A DNA stretch of 64,000 nt, taken from assembly GCF_014656355.1 (NCBI RefSeq), contig NZ_BNCG01000011.1, positions 62,001 through 126,000 of the forward strand, given 5' to 3'. Origin of the DNA: Camelimonas fluminis. Its GTDB lineage: Bacteria > Pseudomonadota > Alphaproteobacteria > Rhizobiales > Beijerinckiaceae. Positions 9,264 to 19,317 of the stretch are shown piece by piece (within the stretch, counting starts at the first letter, position 1; each line of letters opens with the position of its first letter). The translations under genes and the position numbers were made by a program. Below the pieces are notes generated by a model. That model searched no databases, was not told the origin of the DNA, and was given only the letters and a program-made list of their open reading frames with translations.

Positions 9264-10988
9264 ATGACGCCCGAGGAACTGTTCGCCGACATGCTGGCGC
9301 ATGGCGACATGGTGCTGGAACGCCTGGATGACGTCGCCGCGCGAATGCCGGACAAGACGTTCATCCATTACGGCGAAGACAATGTGCGCCTGAGCTTCTC
9401 CGAATTCCGCAAGCAGTCGGACGCCATCGCCGCCGGCCTCGCCGCCATGGGACTGCCGCGCGGCCAGCCGGTCAGCGTCCTCACCCGCAATTCTCTGGTG
9501 GCGGCGCTGGCCATGTTCGGCATCTGGCGGGCTGGCGGCGTTTATGCGCCGGTGAACTTCAATTTCACCGGGCCGCTGCTCTCCTACCAGCTGCGCGACA
9601 CCAACCCGTTCGCGCTCATCACCGACCCCAGCTTCGCGCCGGTGCTCGGCGGCGTTGTCGATGAAATCCCGCTGCAGCGGCTGATCGTCCACACCCCGGA
9701 CGCCGGCGATCATGACGCCACGACCGAGCGCTTCGGCGCCGAATTCAGCCGCCTGGACATCAGCGATTTCGCCGCCTTGCTGAAATCGCCAGGACCGGCG
9801 CCGCAGCTGAGCTTCCGCCCGTTCGATCCAGCCAACATCGTCTACACCTCCGGCACCACCGGCCCGTCCAAGGGCGTGCTGCAGCCGTTCCGCTGGCTGA
9901 ACAACTACCTGCACCTGATGCGGCGGATGACCACGACCGACGATGTGATCTATTGCGACCTGCCCATGTACCATGTGGGGGGCGCATTTTTCCTGCTGGC
10001 CCGCGCCGTCTGGCAGGGCAACACCGTCGGCCTGTGGGACAAGTTCAGCCCCAACAAATTCTGGGACCGCATCGCCGAATGCGGCGCCAGCACCTGCGTG
10101 CTGCTCGACGTGATGGTGCCCTGGCTGATGTCGGCGCCGCCGCGCGACAGCGACCGCGCCAACACCCTGAACAAGGTGCACATGCAGCCGCTGCCGCCCA
10201 ATCACCACGAGGTGGCCCGGCGCTTCGGCTTCGACTTCGTCACCTCCGGCTTCGGCCAGACTGAATCCGGCCTCGGCTTCGCCGGTGTCATTGACCAGTT
10301 CGGCGATGCGGAAGGCACCCCGAAACATCTGTGGAAAGGCTATGCCAAGGCCGATCTGCTGGCCCGCTGCCGTGAGTCGGACCGTCCGGTCCTGAACGGC
10401 GCCGAGCCGGTTCCAAAGGGCTTCATGGGCGCGCCCAACCAGGTCTATGAAGTCGCCGTCCTCGATGAGGACGACAACCGCCTGCCGCCGGGCGAAGTCG
10501 GCCAGCTGGCCTTCCGCCCGCGATATCCCGGCCTGTTGCTGCTGGAATATTTCGGCAAGCCCGAAGCCACGGCCAAGGTGCTCCGCACCTGCTGGTTCCA
10601 TACGGGCGACGCCTGCCGCGAACTGCCGGAGATGCCTGGCGTCTACAGTTTCGTCGACCGCATGGGCGGCTTTTTCCGCGTGCGCGGCGAGAATGTCTCG
10701 TCCTACGAAGTGGAGGCCCTGCTGGCCCGCCACGACAAGGTCCGCGCCGCCGCCGCGGTTCCGGTTCCGGCGCGCGAGGGTTCGGAAGAGGACATCGCCG
10801 TGTTCATCGAACTGGTCGAGGGCCACGCCATGGACGAGGCGGAGCTGCGCGACCACGCGCGGGCGATGATGCCGAAATACATGCAGCCGGCCCATGTGCG
10901 CTTCATCGACGCCCTGCCGCTGACGCCAACCAGCAAGATCGAGAAATACAAGCTGAAGCGTCAGATCATGGATGAGCTCGGCCTCTGA
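9264..10988 (+). CDS. Acyl-CoA synthetase, AMP-forming (CaiC-like)
   Basis: 574 aa from the ATG at 9264, preceded by GAGGAAA; the open frame extends 15 codons further without a ribosome binding site. It activates a carboxylic acid to its CoA thioester via an acyl-adenylate. Motifs: P-loop VYTSGTTGPSKGV (around residue 195), the A5-type segment FGQTESG, the A7 core WFHTGD, the hinge with VDRMGGFFRVRGENVSSYEVE and the C-terminal catalytic lysine segment TPTSKIEKYKL. Overall it looks nearest to the crotonobetaine/carnitine-CoA ligase branch (CaiC), but the substrate is not determined. Its position after the importer genes suggests that the imported compound or its product is the substrate. Confidence 0.88.
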   Translation: MTPEELFADMLAHGDMVLERLDDVAARMPDKTFIHYGEDNVRLSFSEFRKQSDAIAAGLAAMGLPRGQPVSVLTRNSLVAALAMFGIWRAGGVYAPVNFNFTGPLLSYQLRDTNPFALITDPSFAPVLGGVVDEIPLQRLIVHTPDAGDHDATTERFGAEFSRLDISDFAALLKSPGPAPQLSFRPFDPANIVYTSGTTGPSKGVLQPFRWLNNYLHLMRRMTTTDDVIYCDLPMYHVGGAFFLLARAVWQGNTVGLWDKFSPNKFWDRIAECGASTCVLLDVMVPWLMSAPPRDSDRANTLNKVHMQPLPPNHHEVARRFGFDFVTSGFGQTESGLGFAGVIDQFGDAEGTPKHLWKGYAKADLLARCRESDRPVLNGAEPVPKGFMGAPNQVYEVAVLDEDDNRLPPGEVGQLAFRPRYPGLLLLEYFGKPEATAKVLRTCWFHTGDACRELPEMPGVYSFVDRMGGFFRVRGENVSSYEVEALLARHDKVRAAAAVPVPAREGSEEDIAVFIELVEGHAMDEAELRDHARAMMPKYMQPAHVRFIDALPLTPTSKIEKYKLKRQIMDELGL

Positions 10989-11003
10989 GGCCATTCCGGG
11001 AAA

Positions 11004-11049
11004 CAGGGCGAACGTCTGCTTCCGGCGCCGGTCAGGCGCGTTCGCCCTG
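11004..11049 (+). terminator. Long hairpin between the two acyl-CoA synthetase genes
   Basis: CAGGGCGAACG (11004-11014) and CGTTCGCCCTG (11039-11049) form a perfect 11-bp stem; flanking CCGGG/CCCGG (10996-11000 and 11051-11055) extend it after a small internal loop, and the apical loop holds CCGGCGCCGG. With no U-tract it is better read as an mRNA-stability or partial-termination element in the 95-bp gap. Confidence 0.45.
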
Positions 11050-11083
11050 GCCCGGCAACCGGAAATGACCAGGAGATACGCCC

Positions 11084-12817
11084 ATGACCCTGAACGTCGA
11101 AAACCAGACCTGTCCGGCGACCGATGAGGACGCCTACCTCGCCCATCTGCGCGACCTGTACGACAGGGCGTGGCCCGACAACACGCCGCGCACGCCGACA
11201 TACGTGCACGGCGAAATCCCGCTCAGCGAATATCTGCGCACATGGGCGCGGCTGCAGCCGGATCATGACGCGCTGATCTTCTACGGTCGCCGTTACACCT
11301 GGCGCGAGCTGGACGATCTCAGCGACCGTTTCGCAGCGCTGCTGCAACGCCTCAACGTCAGGGCCGGCGACCGCGTCGCCGTGTTCATGCCCAACTGTCC
11401 CCAGTTCCATGTGGTGTTCTTCGGCATTCTCAAGCTTGGCGCCGTGCATGTGCCGGTCAGCCCGCTGTCGCGCGCCTTCGAGCTGGCCTATGAGCTCAAC
11501 GACACCGCCGCCGAAGTCATCGTCGCGCTTGACGAACTTAGCGGCGTCATCGACGCGGTGCGCGGCGAAACCAGCCTGCGCGAGGTCATCGTCACCGGCT
11601 TTGCCGACGTCCTGCCCGACGATCCGGAAATTCCGGCGCCAGCCTCGCTGCGCACGGCGCGAACGCTGCCGCCGGGCGCGACCGATCTGATGCCGGCGCT
11701 TGCGGCGATCACCGACGCCGCGCCGTTGCCGCCCCCGGACATCGACGCCGTCGCGGCGCTGAACTACACCGGCGGCACCACCGGCATGCCCAAGGGCTGC
11801 GTCCACACCCAGCGCGACATGGTCTACACCGCCGCCGCCAATTACGGCGTGTCGCTGCGCATGTCGCCCGACAATGTCTCCCTGTCGTTCTTCCCGGAAT
11901 TCTGGATCGCCGGCGAGAACGCCGGGCTGATCTTTCCCACCTTCGCCGGCTCGACCCTGGTGTTGCTGGCGCGCTGGGATCCGCTCGGCGTGCTGGCGGC
12001 CATCGACCGCTACAAGGTCAACACCATGGCCATGCCGGTGGATGGGGCCGTCGAGTTGATGGATCATCCGCGCTTCGACGACTTCGACCTGTCGTCGCTG
12101 GCCCAGGTGCGCGTCGTGTCCTTCGTCAAGAAGCTCAACGCCGAATATCGCGGCCGCTGGAAGGCGCTCACCGGCCTCACCCTGGTCGAGAGTTCGTGGG
12201 GCATGACCGAGACCCACACCTCCAACACCTTCACGGTCGGCTTCCAGACCAACGACTTCGATCTGAACAGCCGGCCAGTGTTCGTCGGTCTGCCGGTGCC
12301 CGGGGCCGAATTCAAGATCACCGATTTCGACACCGGCGAACTGGTTCCTCTCGACGGCGAAGGCGAAATCCGCGTGCGGACGCCGTCGCTGCTCAAGGCT
12401 TACTGGAACAAGCCGGAAGCAACGGCCGAGGCGCTCGGCGACGGCTGGTTGCGCACCGGCGACATCGGCTGCATCGACGCCGACGGCTTCCTGCATTTTC
12501 TGGGGCGCCGCAAGGAAATGCTGAAGGTGAAGGGCATGAGCGTGTTTCCGCCCGAAATCGAGGCGGTGCTCGGCCAGCACCCGGCTATCCTTGGCTCCGG
12601 CGTCATCGGCCGCGCCGATCCGGACAAGGGCCAGGTCCCTGTGGCCTTCATCCAGCTAAAACCGGAAGCGGCGGGCGAGGTCACGGCGGCCGATATCGAA
12701 ACCTGGTGTCGCGAACGCATGGCCAGCTACAAGACGCCGGAAGTGCGCCTGGTCGAGGCCCTGCCGATGACCGCCACCGGCAAGGTGCGCAAGCAGGACC
12801 TCAACGCCGATTCATAG
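11084..12817 (+). CDS. Acyl-CoA synthetase, AMP-forming
   Basis: 577 aa, with AGGAGA before the ATG. A second adenylate-forming CoA ligase, clearly distinct from the upstream one. Motifs: LNYTGGTTGMPKGCVHT (P-loop), SSWGMTETH, GDGWLRTGDIG, FLGRRKEMLKVKGMSVFPPEIE and the terminal catalytic lysine in MTATGKVRKQDL. It starts with an N-terminal extension of about 45 residues including TPRTPTYVHGEIPLSEYLRTWA before the acid-thiol ligase core. Two CoA ligases in one unit suggest two related acids or a sequential pathway. It converges on the crotonase gene, whose stop is 20 bp away. Confidence 0.88.
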   Translation: MTLNVENQTCPATDEDAYLAHLRDLYDRAWPDNTPRTPTYVHGEIPLSEYLRTWARLQPDHDALIFYGRRYTWRELDDLSDRFAALLQRLNVRAGDRVAVFMPNCPQFHVVFFGILKLGAVHVPVSPLSRAFELAYELNDTAAEVIVALDELSGVIDAVRGETSLREVIVTGFADVLPDDPEIPAPASLRTARTLPPGATDLMPALAAITDAAPLPPPDIDAVAALNYTGGTTGMPKGCVHTQRDMVYTAAANYGVSLRMSPDNVSLSFFPEFWIAGENAGLIFPTFAGSTLVLLARWDPLGVLAAIDRYKVNTMAMPVDGAVELMDHPRFDDFDLSSLAQVRVVSFVKKLNAEYRGRWKALTGLTLVESSWGMTETHTSNTFTVGFQTNDFDLNSRPVFVGLPVPGAEFKITDFDTGELVPLDGEGEIRVRTPSLLKAYWNKPEATAEALGDGWLRTGDIGCIDADGFLHFLGRRKEMLKVKGMSVFPPEIEAVLGQHPAILGSGVIGRADPDKGQVPVAFIQLKPEAAGEVTAADIETWCRERMASYKTPEVRLVEALPMTATGKVRKQDLNADS

Positions 12818-12837
12818 AGGGGCCGAACGGCCGGCCC

Positions 12838-13605
12838 TCACTTCTTGACGAAGCGGGCGATGGCCTCGCGGAACATTGGCGTCTGCATGCAATGGGCCAT
12901 GGCTTCCAGCTCGGCGTCGAGCTGGGCCGCCGCCGGAGTCCGCGGCGACTGCTGCACCAGTTGCTTGGTCAGGCGGATGGCGTCCGGCGAATTACGGGCG
13001 AGACGCGCCGCCATGTCGGCGGTGGCGGCCTCAAGCTGGTCGGCGGGCACGATCTGGTTGACCAGGCCAAGCTCCAGCGCCTGCTGCGCCGTCAGGCTCT
13101 CGGTGGCGAGGAACAGCTCCAGCGCCTTGCGGGGCCCAACGCGCTCAACGATGCCGACGGAGCCGCCGCCATCTGGCGTCACCCCCAGCTTGTTGTAGGC
13201 GGTGGTGAAGCGGGCGGTGTCCGCGGCGATGCAGATGTCGCCGAGCGCCGCGATCGAGAAACCGGCGCCGGCGGCTGCGCCGTGGACGCTGGTCAGCAGG
13301 ATGCGCGGTCCGTCGCGCAGCGCCATCAGGAAGACGTGCAGGGCCTCCAGCAGTTCGCGCACCATCGGCTCGATATTGTCGATGTGAGAAACGAAGCAGC
13401 GGATGTCGCCGCCGGCGCAGAACGCCGGGCCATTGCCACGCAACACGACGACGCGAATATCGGGGTTTTCCGTGATCTGCGGCGCCAGCGTCGCCAGATG
13501 CTTCGCCTCATCAAGGCCGATGGAATTGTACCCCTGCGGCCGGTTGAAGGTGACGGTGGCGATGGCGCCCTGAATATCGAGCAGCGCTGACGGTTCGGCA
13601 GTCAC
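12838..13605 (-). CDS. Enoyl-CoA hydratase/isomerase (crotonase) family, PaaG-like active site
   Basis: 255 aa from a GTG start with AGGAGAGGA upstream. Crotonase fold with the oxyanion-hole motifs FCAGGDIRCF and GAAAGAGFSIAALGD. In classic enoyl-CoA hydratase two Glu serve as acid and base; here the first position is Ser (GAGFSIA) and the second region reads YNKLGVTPDGGGS, with Asp after Pro, the pattern of PaaG-like isomerases. So isomerase activity is more likely than hydration. It is convergent with the two CoA ligases and divergent from the RNase D-like gene, and may act on the CoA esters those ligases make (inference). Confidence 0.88.
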   Translation of the reverse strand: MTAEPSALLDIQGAIATVTFNRPQGYNSIGLDEAKHLATLAPQITENPDIRVVVLRGNGPAFCAGGDIRCFVSHIDNIEPMVRELLEALHVFLMALRDGPRILLTSVHGAAAGAGFSIAALGDICIAADTARFTTAYNKLGVTPDGGGSVGIVERVGPRKALELFLATESLTAQQALELGLVNQIVPADQLEAATADMAARLARNSPDAIRLTKQLVQQSPRTPAAAQLDAELEAMAHCMQTPMFREAIARFVKK

Positions 13606-13886
13606 GGCGGCTTCCTCTCCTGAACAATGTTTCCTGGATCGCTTTGTCAGCAGGCATGGCGCTTTTCGCCAGCTCAGGCAAGCGTCGGCCCCAAAGTCAT
13701 CGCGGGCCCCACGGACAACCGGATCACGGCCTCCGCCATTTCACGCGGGTGTCAATTTGCGCGGTGACTGGGCGGGGAACGCGAAGTATGAGACCATTTC
13801 AGGCAAGCCTCGCCTACGCCAACACACCATGATGGAGCGTTCCGCGCCCGCCCCGGACGAAGGCGCTCCAGGGAGCATTGCAGCCC

Positions 13887-14501
13887 ATGACCAACCGGGT
13901 CCACCGCGGCGACCTGCCCGCTGACGTCGATTTTGGCTCTTCCGTCGCCATCGACACCGAAACGCTTGGCCTCAACCCGCTGCGCGACCGGTTGTGCGTG
14001 GTCCAGCTCTCGGACGGCAAGGGCGACGCCCATGTGGTGCAGATCCTGCGCGACGGCCCGCCGGCGGAAAATCTCATCCGCCTGCTCGCCAACCCGGATG
14101 TGCTGAAAATCTTCCACTTCGCCAGATTCGATCTGGCCGTGCTGGAGCGTTATCTGGGCGTGATGACCACGCCGGTCTATTGCACCAAGATCGCCTCGAA
14201 GCTGACGCGGACCTATACCGACCGCCACGGACTGAAGGACCTGACGCGCGAACTGCTCGGCGTCGATCTCTCCAAGCAGCAGCAGTCGTCAGACTGGGCG
14301 GCGGAAACCCTGAGCGACGCCCAGGTCGCCTACGCCGCCTCCGACGTGCTGCACCTGCACGCCCTCAAGGCGAAACTCGACGCCATGCTGGCCCGCGAAA
14401 ACCGCACGGAGCTGGCCAGGGCCTGCTTTGAATTTCTGCCGACCCGGGCGCGCCTCGATCTGGCTGGCTGGCCCGAGACCGACATTTTCGCCCACACGTA
14501 A
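13887..14501 (+). CDS. rnd: RNase D-like 3'-5' exonuclease (DEDDy family, short form)
   Basis: 204 aa. I chose the ATG at 13887 (AGGGAGC about 11 nt upstream) over a TTG at 13878 that lies too close to that site; MTNRVHRGDLP is also the usual start in Hyphomicrobiales. DEDDy motifs: Exo I AIDTETLGL (Asp/Glu), Exo II FHFARFDLAVL, Exo III YAASDVLHLHAL. It lacks the HRDC domains of E. coli RNase D, as is normal for this short rhizobial form that trims RNA 3' ends. It stands upstream of lptC, an arrangement conserved in the order. Confidence 0.9.
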   Translation: MTNRVHRGDLPADVDFGSSVAIDTETLGLNPLRDRLCVVQLSDGKGDAHVVQILRDGPPAENLIRLLANPDVLKIFHFARFDLAVLERYLGVMTTPVYCTKIASKLTRTYTDRHGLKDLTRELLGVDLSKQQQSSDWAAETLSDAQVAYAASDVLHLHALKAKLDAMLARENRTELARACFEFLPTRARLDLAGWPETDIFAHT

Positions 14502-14959
14502 AACAACGCGCCGGTCGCGCGTCCGGCAGCGGAGATCGCGCGCCCGGCGGCGGACATATAACGACGCCAGGAAGCGGTTGAAATCCTGCGTATGAAGTGG
14601 ACCGCCAGTCGACGCGGCGGACGCCAGCCGGGTCCGCCGCCTTCGCTCCGGCGCATTTGCTCCATCTTGGGGACCCATTGTCGCCGAAAGCCTGCGGCAG
14701 GGTGCGGCTCCCCAGAATCCGGAAACCATTTCGGCTTATGGATTGATGCAAGCGACCTGAAGCAGGCCAGAATCCCGAGCGACAGGAGCTGAAGCGGGAC
14801 GACCTGACCTGAACTGGCGATGCGGCTCGCATTTGCGACGCCTCCCGCCCATATGACGGAATTGGCGCGGCGCGCGTCCAGGACCATTCAGGTCCGCATG
14901 CGTCAGGCCGGAGATACGGGCGCGCGCCGCCAGCCGGCGCGGGCGTGGGAAAATTGAAG
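14502..14959. other. 458-bp gap between rnd and lptC
   Basis: No credible gene, hairpin terminator or RNA was seen. Short frames cross it on both strands but lack ribosome binding sites. The promoter of the lptC-lptA-lptB genes should be within the last 200 bp; no clear -35/-10 pair stands out. Confidence 0.4.
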
Positions 14960-15712
14960 ATGAGCAATACGATGAGGGCGGGCTCCCCCGCCATGGGGCA
15001 TGGTCTGCTGGATGGCGAGCGTCTCGACGCCTACCGCGACGCCCTGCGTCATTCCCGCCTGGTCCGCGCCCTGCGTCTGATCATTCCGGCGGCCGCGACG
15101 GCGGCTGTCATCGCCCTCATCGCCTGGAGCCTGTTCCGGCCGCTGGGCAATATCGCTGGAATGGAAATGGGGCCGGTGGCGCTCACCGGCACCAAGGTGA
15201 CCATGGAGAAACCGAAGCTGACCGGCTTCCGCAAGGACGGCAAGCCCTACGAGGTCACCTCCCTCGCCGCCTCCCAGGACGTGCGCAAACCAGGCATCGT
15301 CGAACTGGAGCAGATCAACGCCCGCCTCGGCGCCATCGGCGACAACGCCACGCACATGGTCTCCGCGCACGGCGTCTACGACATGAAATCAGAAAAGCTG
15401 GAGCTGTCCGGCGGCATCGACGTGCGCACCGACAATGGCGACAAGGCCCGGTTGCAGGCCGCCCACATCAACCTGAAGGGCGGTGAGCTTGAAACGAAGC
15501 AGCCGGTGAAGATCACCACCGCCAATGGCGGCTCCGTTAACGCAAATTCCATGCGCGTCACCGACAGTGGCAAGGTAATCGTGTTCGAAGGCCGCGTGCA
15601 GACTGTGCTATATCCGCAGCAGGACGGCCAGAAGGGCGCGTCCGCTACAACCGCCGGCCAGGCCGCCGCCACGGGCGCCGCCGGGAAACCGGATACAGGT
15701 GATCTGCAATGA
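14960..15712 (+). CDS. lptC: LPS export ABC transporter periplasmic protein LptC
   Basis: 250 aa from the ATG at 14960 (GGGA about 9 nt upstream); a GTG at 14945 would add five residues. LptC is the membrane-anchored bitopic protein that hands LPS from LptB2FG to LptA. Visible are a basic cytoplasmic segment, one transmembrane helix (IIPAAATAAVIALIAWSLF, around residues 45-63), and a beta-rich periplasmic OstA-like domain with MEKPKLTGFRKDGKPYEVTSLAASQDV, a well conserved rhizobial stretch, then AHGVYDMKSEKLELSGGIDV. The last 25 residues are Ala/Gly-rich. The stop overlaps the lptA start (ATGA). Confidence 0.9.
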   Translation: MSNTMRAGSPAMGHGLLDGERLDAYRDALRHSRLVRALRLIIPAAATAAVIALIAWSLFRPLGNIAGMEMGPVALTGTKVTMEKPKLTGFRKDGKPYEVTSLAASQDVRKPGIVELEQINARLGAIGDNATHMVSAHGVYDMKSEKLELSGGIDVRTDNGDKARLQAAHINLKGGELETKQPVKITTANGGSVNANSMRVTDSGKVIVFEGRVQTVLYPQQDGQKGASATTAGQAAATGAAGKPDTGDLQ

Positions 15713-16437
15713 TGCGCCGCTTTGCTCCTGACAGTTGTCCGCCAGCCGGGGCTCCCGCCGCGAGCCGTCGCGGTCTGCCGCCGGACATGGTCTGGCGCGG
15801 CGCCCTGGCGGCGTGCATCGGAATGGCCGCCGCCCTGCTGGCGATCGGTCCGGCTGGAGCGCAGCCGAAAAAGCCGCAGGCCGCCGCTGCCCCCGCGCAG
15901 AACCAGGGTTTCGCCGGCTTTGGCGGCGCCAACAGCAAGGAGCCGATCAAGATCGACTCCGACCGGCTTGACGTGTTTGACAAGGAAAAGAAGGCGATCT
16001 TCGCCGGCAATGTCGTGGCGGTGCAGGGCGAAACCACCATGCGCTGCAAAACCCTGACAGTATTTTATGAGCAGGGCGTCGGCGCCCAGGGCGGCGCCAA
16101 ACCGGCGCCGGCAGCTCAGGCCGGCGGCGACAATAATGGCGTGCGCCGTCTGGAATGCACCGGTCCGATGACCGTCATCTCAAAGGACCAGATCGCCACC
16201 GCCGACAACGCCACTTATGACAAGGGCGAACAGAAGGTTTATCTGATCGGCAACGCCAAGCTGAGCCAGGGCGAGAACGTCACCACCGGCGACCGGCTGA
16301 TTTATGACCTGAGCACCAGCCGCGCTTCTGTCGAGCGCAAGCCCGGACAGCGCGTCCGCGCCCTGCTGGTGCCTGGCAACGATGACAAGCAGCAGCCTGG
16401 CAAACCGGCCAAACCTCAGCCCGGCAAGCAGCACTGA
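15709..16437 (+). CDS. lptA: LPS transport periplasmic protein LptA
   Basis: 242 aa; start overlaps the lptC stop. A signal peptide with hydrophobic core LAACIGMAAALLAIGPAGA ends near residue 51, after an unusually long basic, Pro-rich N-terminus. The mature OstA-like domain has EPIKIDSDRLDVFDKEKKAIFAGNV and ENVTTGDRLIYDLSTSRAS, the jellyroll repeats that polymerise into the periplasmic LPS bridge. An Ala/Gly-rich insertion (GGAKPAPAAQAGG) lies in the middle and the C-terminus is a Pro/Lys/Gln-rich tail. lptB follows after 64 bp. Confidence 0.9.
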   Translation: MMRRFAPDSCPPAGAPAASRRGLPPDMVWRGALAACIGMAAALLAIGPAGAQPKKPQAAAAPAQNQGFAGFGGANSKEPIKIDSDRLDVFDKEKKAIFAGNVVAVQGETTMRCKTLTVFYEQGVGAQGGAKPAPAAQAGGDNNGVRRLECTGPMTVISKDQIATADNATYDKGEQKVYLIGNAKLSQGENVTTGDRLIYDLSTSRASVERKPGQRVRALLVPGNDDKQQPGKPAKPQPGKQH

Positions 16438-16501
16438 CATATTTTGGGCGAAGCGGACGCCTGACGATGACGCCCGCTTTGTGAACCACAGGTTTGACAG
16501 G

Positions 16502-17314
<813 letters not shown>

Positions 17315-17622
17315 CGCCAAGGCCGGCGCGCCCGGCCATTGGGTTTGGCTCCTGAGCGGCGCAGGGCGGGTCCCGCAGAACATACGCCGCGCTGACAGGG
17401 GCTTTCCAGGTCGCCGACGCGCCGGCATCTGCGCGATCTGACATGAGCGCATTCCCGCGAAGCGAACGCCTCCTGCACCAGCCCGCGCGCGACCGGCGGG
17501 CGCCGCAAGTCGGCGCATCGACAGGCGCGTCGCGCTGATGTAAGCAAGAATCGCGCCAACTTCCCGGCGCCGGACCGGCGATCCTGCCGGCCAGTCCGGG
17601 CAGCGACCACGCGGTAGGCCGG
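17315..17622. other. 308-bp gap between lptB and rpoN
   Basis: A short GC hairpin (GGCCGG at 17321-17326 with CCGGCC at 17332-17337) lies just behind lptB. Around 17447-17469 is a sequence GCGCATTCCCGCGAAGCGAA that resembles two other intergenic spots in the window (near 3128 and 23081) and may be a dispersed repeat. No gene is seen; the rpoN promoter should be here. Confidence 0.4.
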
Positions 17623-19158
17623 ATGTCGTTCTCGCACAGGCTTGAAATCCGCCAGGCCCAGAGCCTGGTGATGACGCCGCAACTCCTGCAGGCGATCAGG
17701 CTGCTGCAAATGTCCAGCCTCGAACTCTCGGCCTGGATCAGCGACGAACTGGAGCGCAACCCCTTTCTTGAGGCGGAAAGTCCGGACAGCCCGGCGCGTC
17801 AGGCCGAAGACAGCCGCCGCGCCGGCATCGACAACGCCCCGGTGGAAGGCAACGACGCGGCCGGAGCGCAGACGGGCGAGCGTCCCTGGGATTCCACCGA
17901 GCTGGAAACCAGCCGCGCCGCCCTGGAAAGCAGCCTCGACGCCAGCCTCGACAATACGTTCGATCCTGACGGGCCATCCCTGCCCTCCGCCGGCTCCGGC
18001 GCCCTGCCCGCCAGCCATGACCGGGCTGACGACATGGACCCGCTGGCCCGGCTCGCCGCCGCCCCTGACCTGCGTGAGCACCTGCGCGGCCAGCTCGGCG
18101 CGGCGCGCGCCGACGCGCAGGTGCGTCTGATCGCCGCCGTGCTCATCGACGCCATCACCGACGCCGGCTATCTCGACGCCGACATGGCGGCCGATCTCGA
18201 TGGCCTCGCCAGCCGCCTTGGCGTCGCCCGTCCGCAGGTCGACGCGGCGCTGGCGCTGGTCCAGAGCCTCGATCCGCCTGGCGTCGGCGCCCGCGACCTC
18301 GCCGAATGCCTCGCCATTCAATTACGCGAAAAGGACCGTTTCGATCCGGCCATGGCCGCCCTGGTGGCGCGGCTTGATCTGGCGGCGAAGCGTGATTTCG
18401 CCGCCCTCCGCCGTATTTGCGGCGTCGACGAAGCCGATCTCGCTGACATGCTGCAGGAATTGCGGGCCCTGGAGCCCCGACCCGGCCGGCCATTCGAAAC
18501 CACCCCGATGACGCCGCTCGTCGCCGACGCGCTGGTGCGGCGGGGCGCTGGGGGCGACTGGATCGTCGAACTGAACAGCGACGCCCTGCCGCGCGTGCTG
18601 GTCAACCGCGCCTATTACGCCCGCGTGGCGCGCGCCGCCCGGGGCGAGGCGGAAAAGGCCTTCGTCAGCGAATCCTGGCAAAACGCCAGCTGGCTGAACC
18701 GCAGCCTCGACCAGCGCGCCCGCACCATCCTCGCCGTCGCCACGGAAATCGTTCGCCAGCAGCAGGGCTTCTTCGCCCACGGCGTCGCCCATCTGCGGCC
18801 GATGACGCTGAAATCCGTCGCCGACGCCATCGGCATGCATGAATCGACCGTGTCGCGCGTCACCGCCAACAAATCGCTCGGCTGCGAGCGCGGCGTCTTC
18901 GAGATGAAATACTTTTTCTCGGCCGCCATCGCCGCCGCCGGGGCCGGCGAAGCGCACGCCGCCGAGGCCGTGCGTCATCGCCTCCGGCAACTGATCGACG
19001 CCGAGAAAGCCGACGCTATCCTTTCGGATGACGCCCTTGTCGGCATGCTGCGCGCCGATGGCGTCGACATTGCCCGCCGCACCGTCGCCAAATACCGCGA
19101 ATCCCTGCGCATTCCCTCGTCTGTCGAGCGACGCCGGCGCAAGGGCGGCGCCGGCTGA
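17623..19158 (+). CDS. rpoN: RNA polymerase sigma-54 factor RpoN
   Basis: 511 aa. Sigma-54 directs RNA polymerase to -24/-12 promoters and needs enhancer-binding activators. Region I is the Gln/Leu-rich N-terminus (QSLVMTPQLLQAIRLLQMSSLEL), which contacts activators; region II is an acidic, Ala-rich stretch (about residues 50-125); region III holds the core-binding domain and the helix-turn-helix LKSVADAIGMHESTVSRVTANK. The RpoN box is ARRTVAKYRESLRIPSSVERRR near the C-terminus, complete. Gene order lptB-rpoN-hpf-ptsN is the standard alphaproteobacterial one and links sigma-54 to the nitrogen phosphotransferase system. Confidence 0.97.
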   Translation: MSFSHRLEIRQAQSLVMTPQLLQAIRLLQMSSLELSAWISDELERNPFLEAESPDSPARQAEDSRRAGIDNAPVEGNDAAGAQTGERPWDSTELETSRAALESSLDASLDNTFDPDGPSLPSAGSGALPASHDRADDMDPLARLAAAPDLREHLRGQLGAARADAQVRLIAAVLIDAITDAGYLDADMAADLDGLASRLGVARPQVDAALALVQSLDPPGVGARDLAECLAIQLREKDRFDPAMAALVARLDLAAKRDFAALRRICGVDEADLADMLQELRALEPRPGRPFETTPMTPLVADALVRRGAGGDWIVELNSDALPRVLVNRAYYARVARAARGEAEKAFVSESWQNASWLNRSLDQRARTILAVATEIVRQQQGFFAHGVAHLRPMTLKSVADAIGMHESTVSRVTANKSLGCERGVFEMKYFFSAAIAAAGAGEAHAAEAVRHRLRQLIDAEKADAILSDDALVGMLRADGVDIARRTVAKYRESLRIPSSVERRRRKGGAG

Positions 19159-19317
19159 AGCCGCCGGAAAAAAGACGCCGCCGGACCTCCGTCCCCATTT
19201 GTATCCGTTGACTTGGCCGGGCCGCGTTCCTACGATTCAGATACCGGAGAGACCATCGCAACTCGCCGCTTCAGCGGCGCAGGGCGGCCGTGTCGCCCTG
19301 CCGCACGGGAGGTTGAT

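Noticed and set aside
8256-11201. 981-codon open frame on the - strand
   Set aside because: Antisense to a permease gene and an acyl-CoA synthetase gene with complete motifs; the translation has no recognisable domain or start signal.
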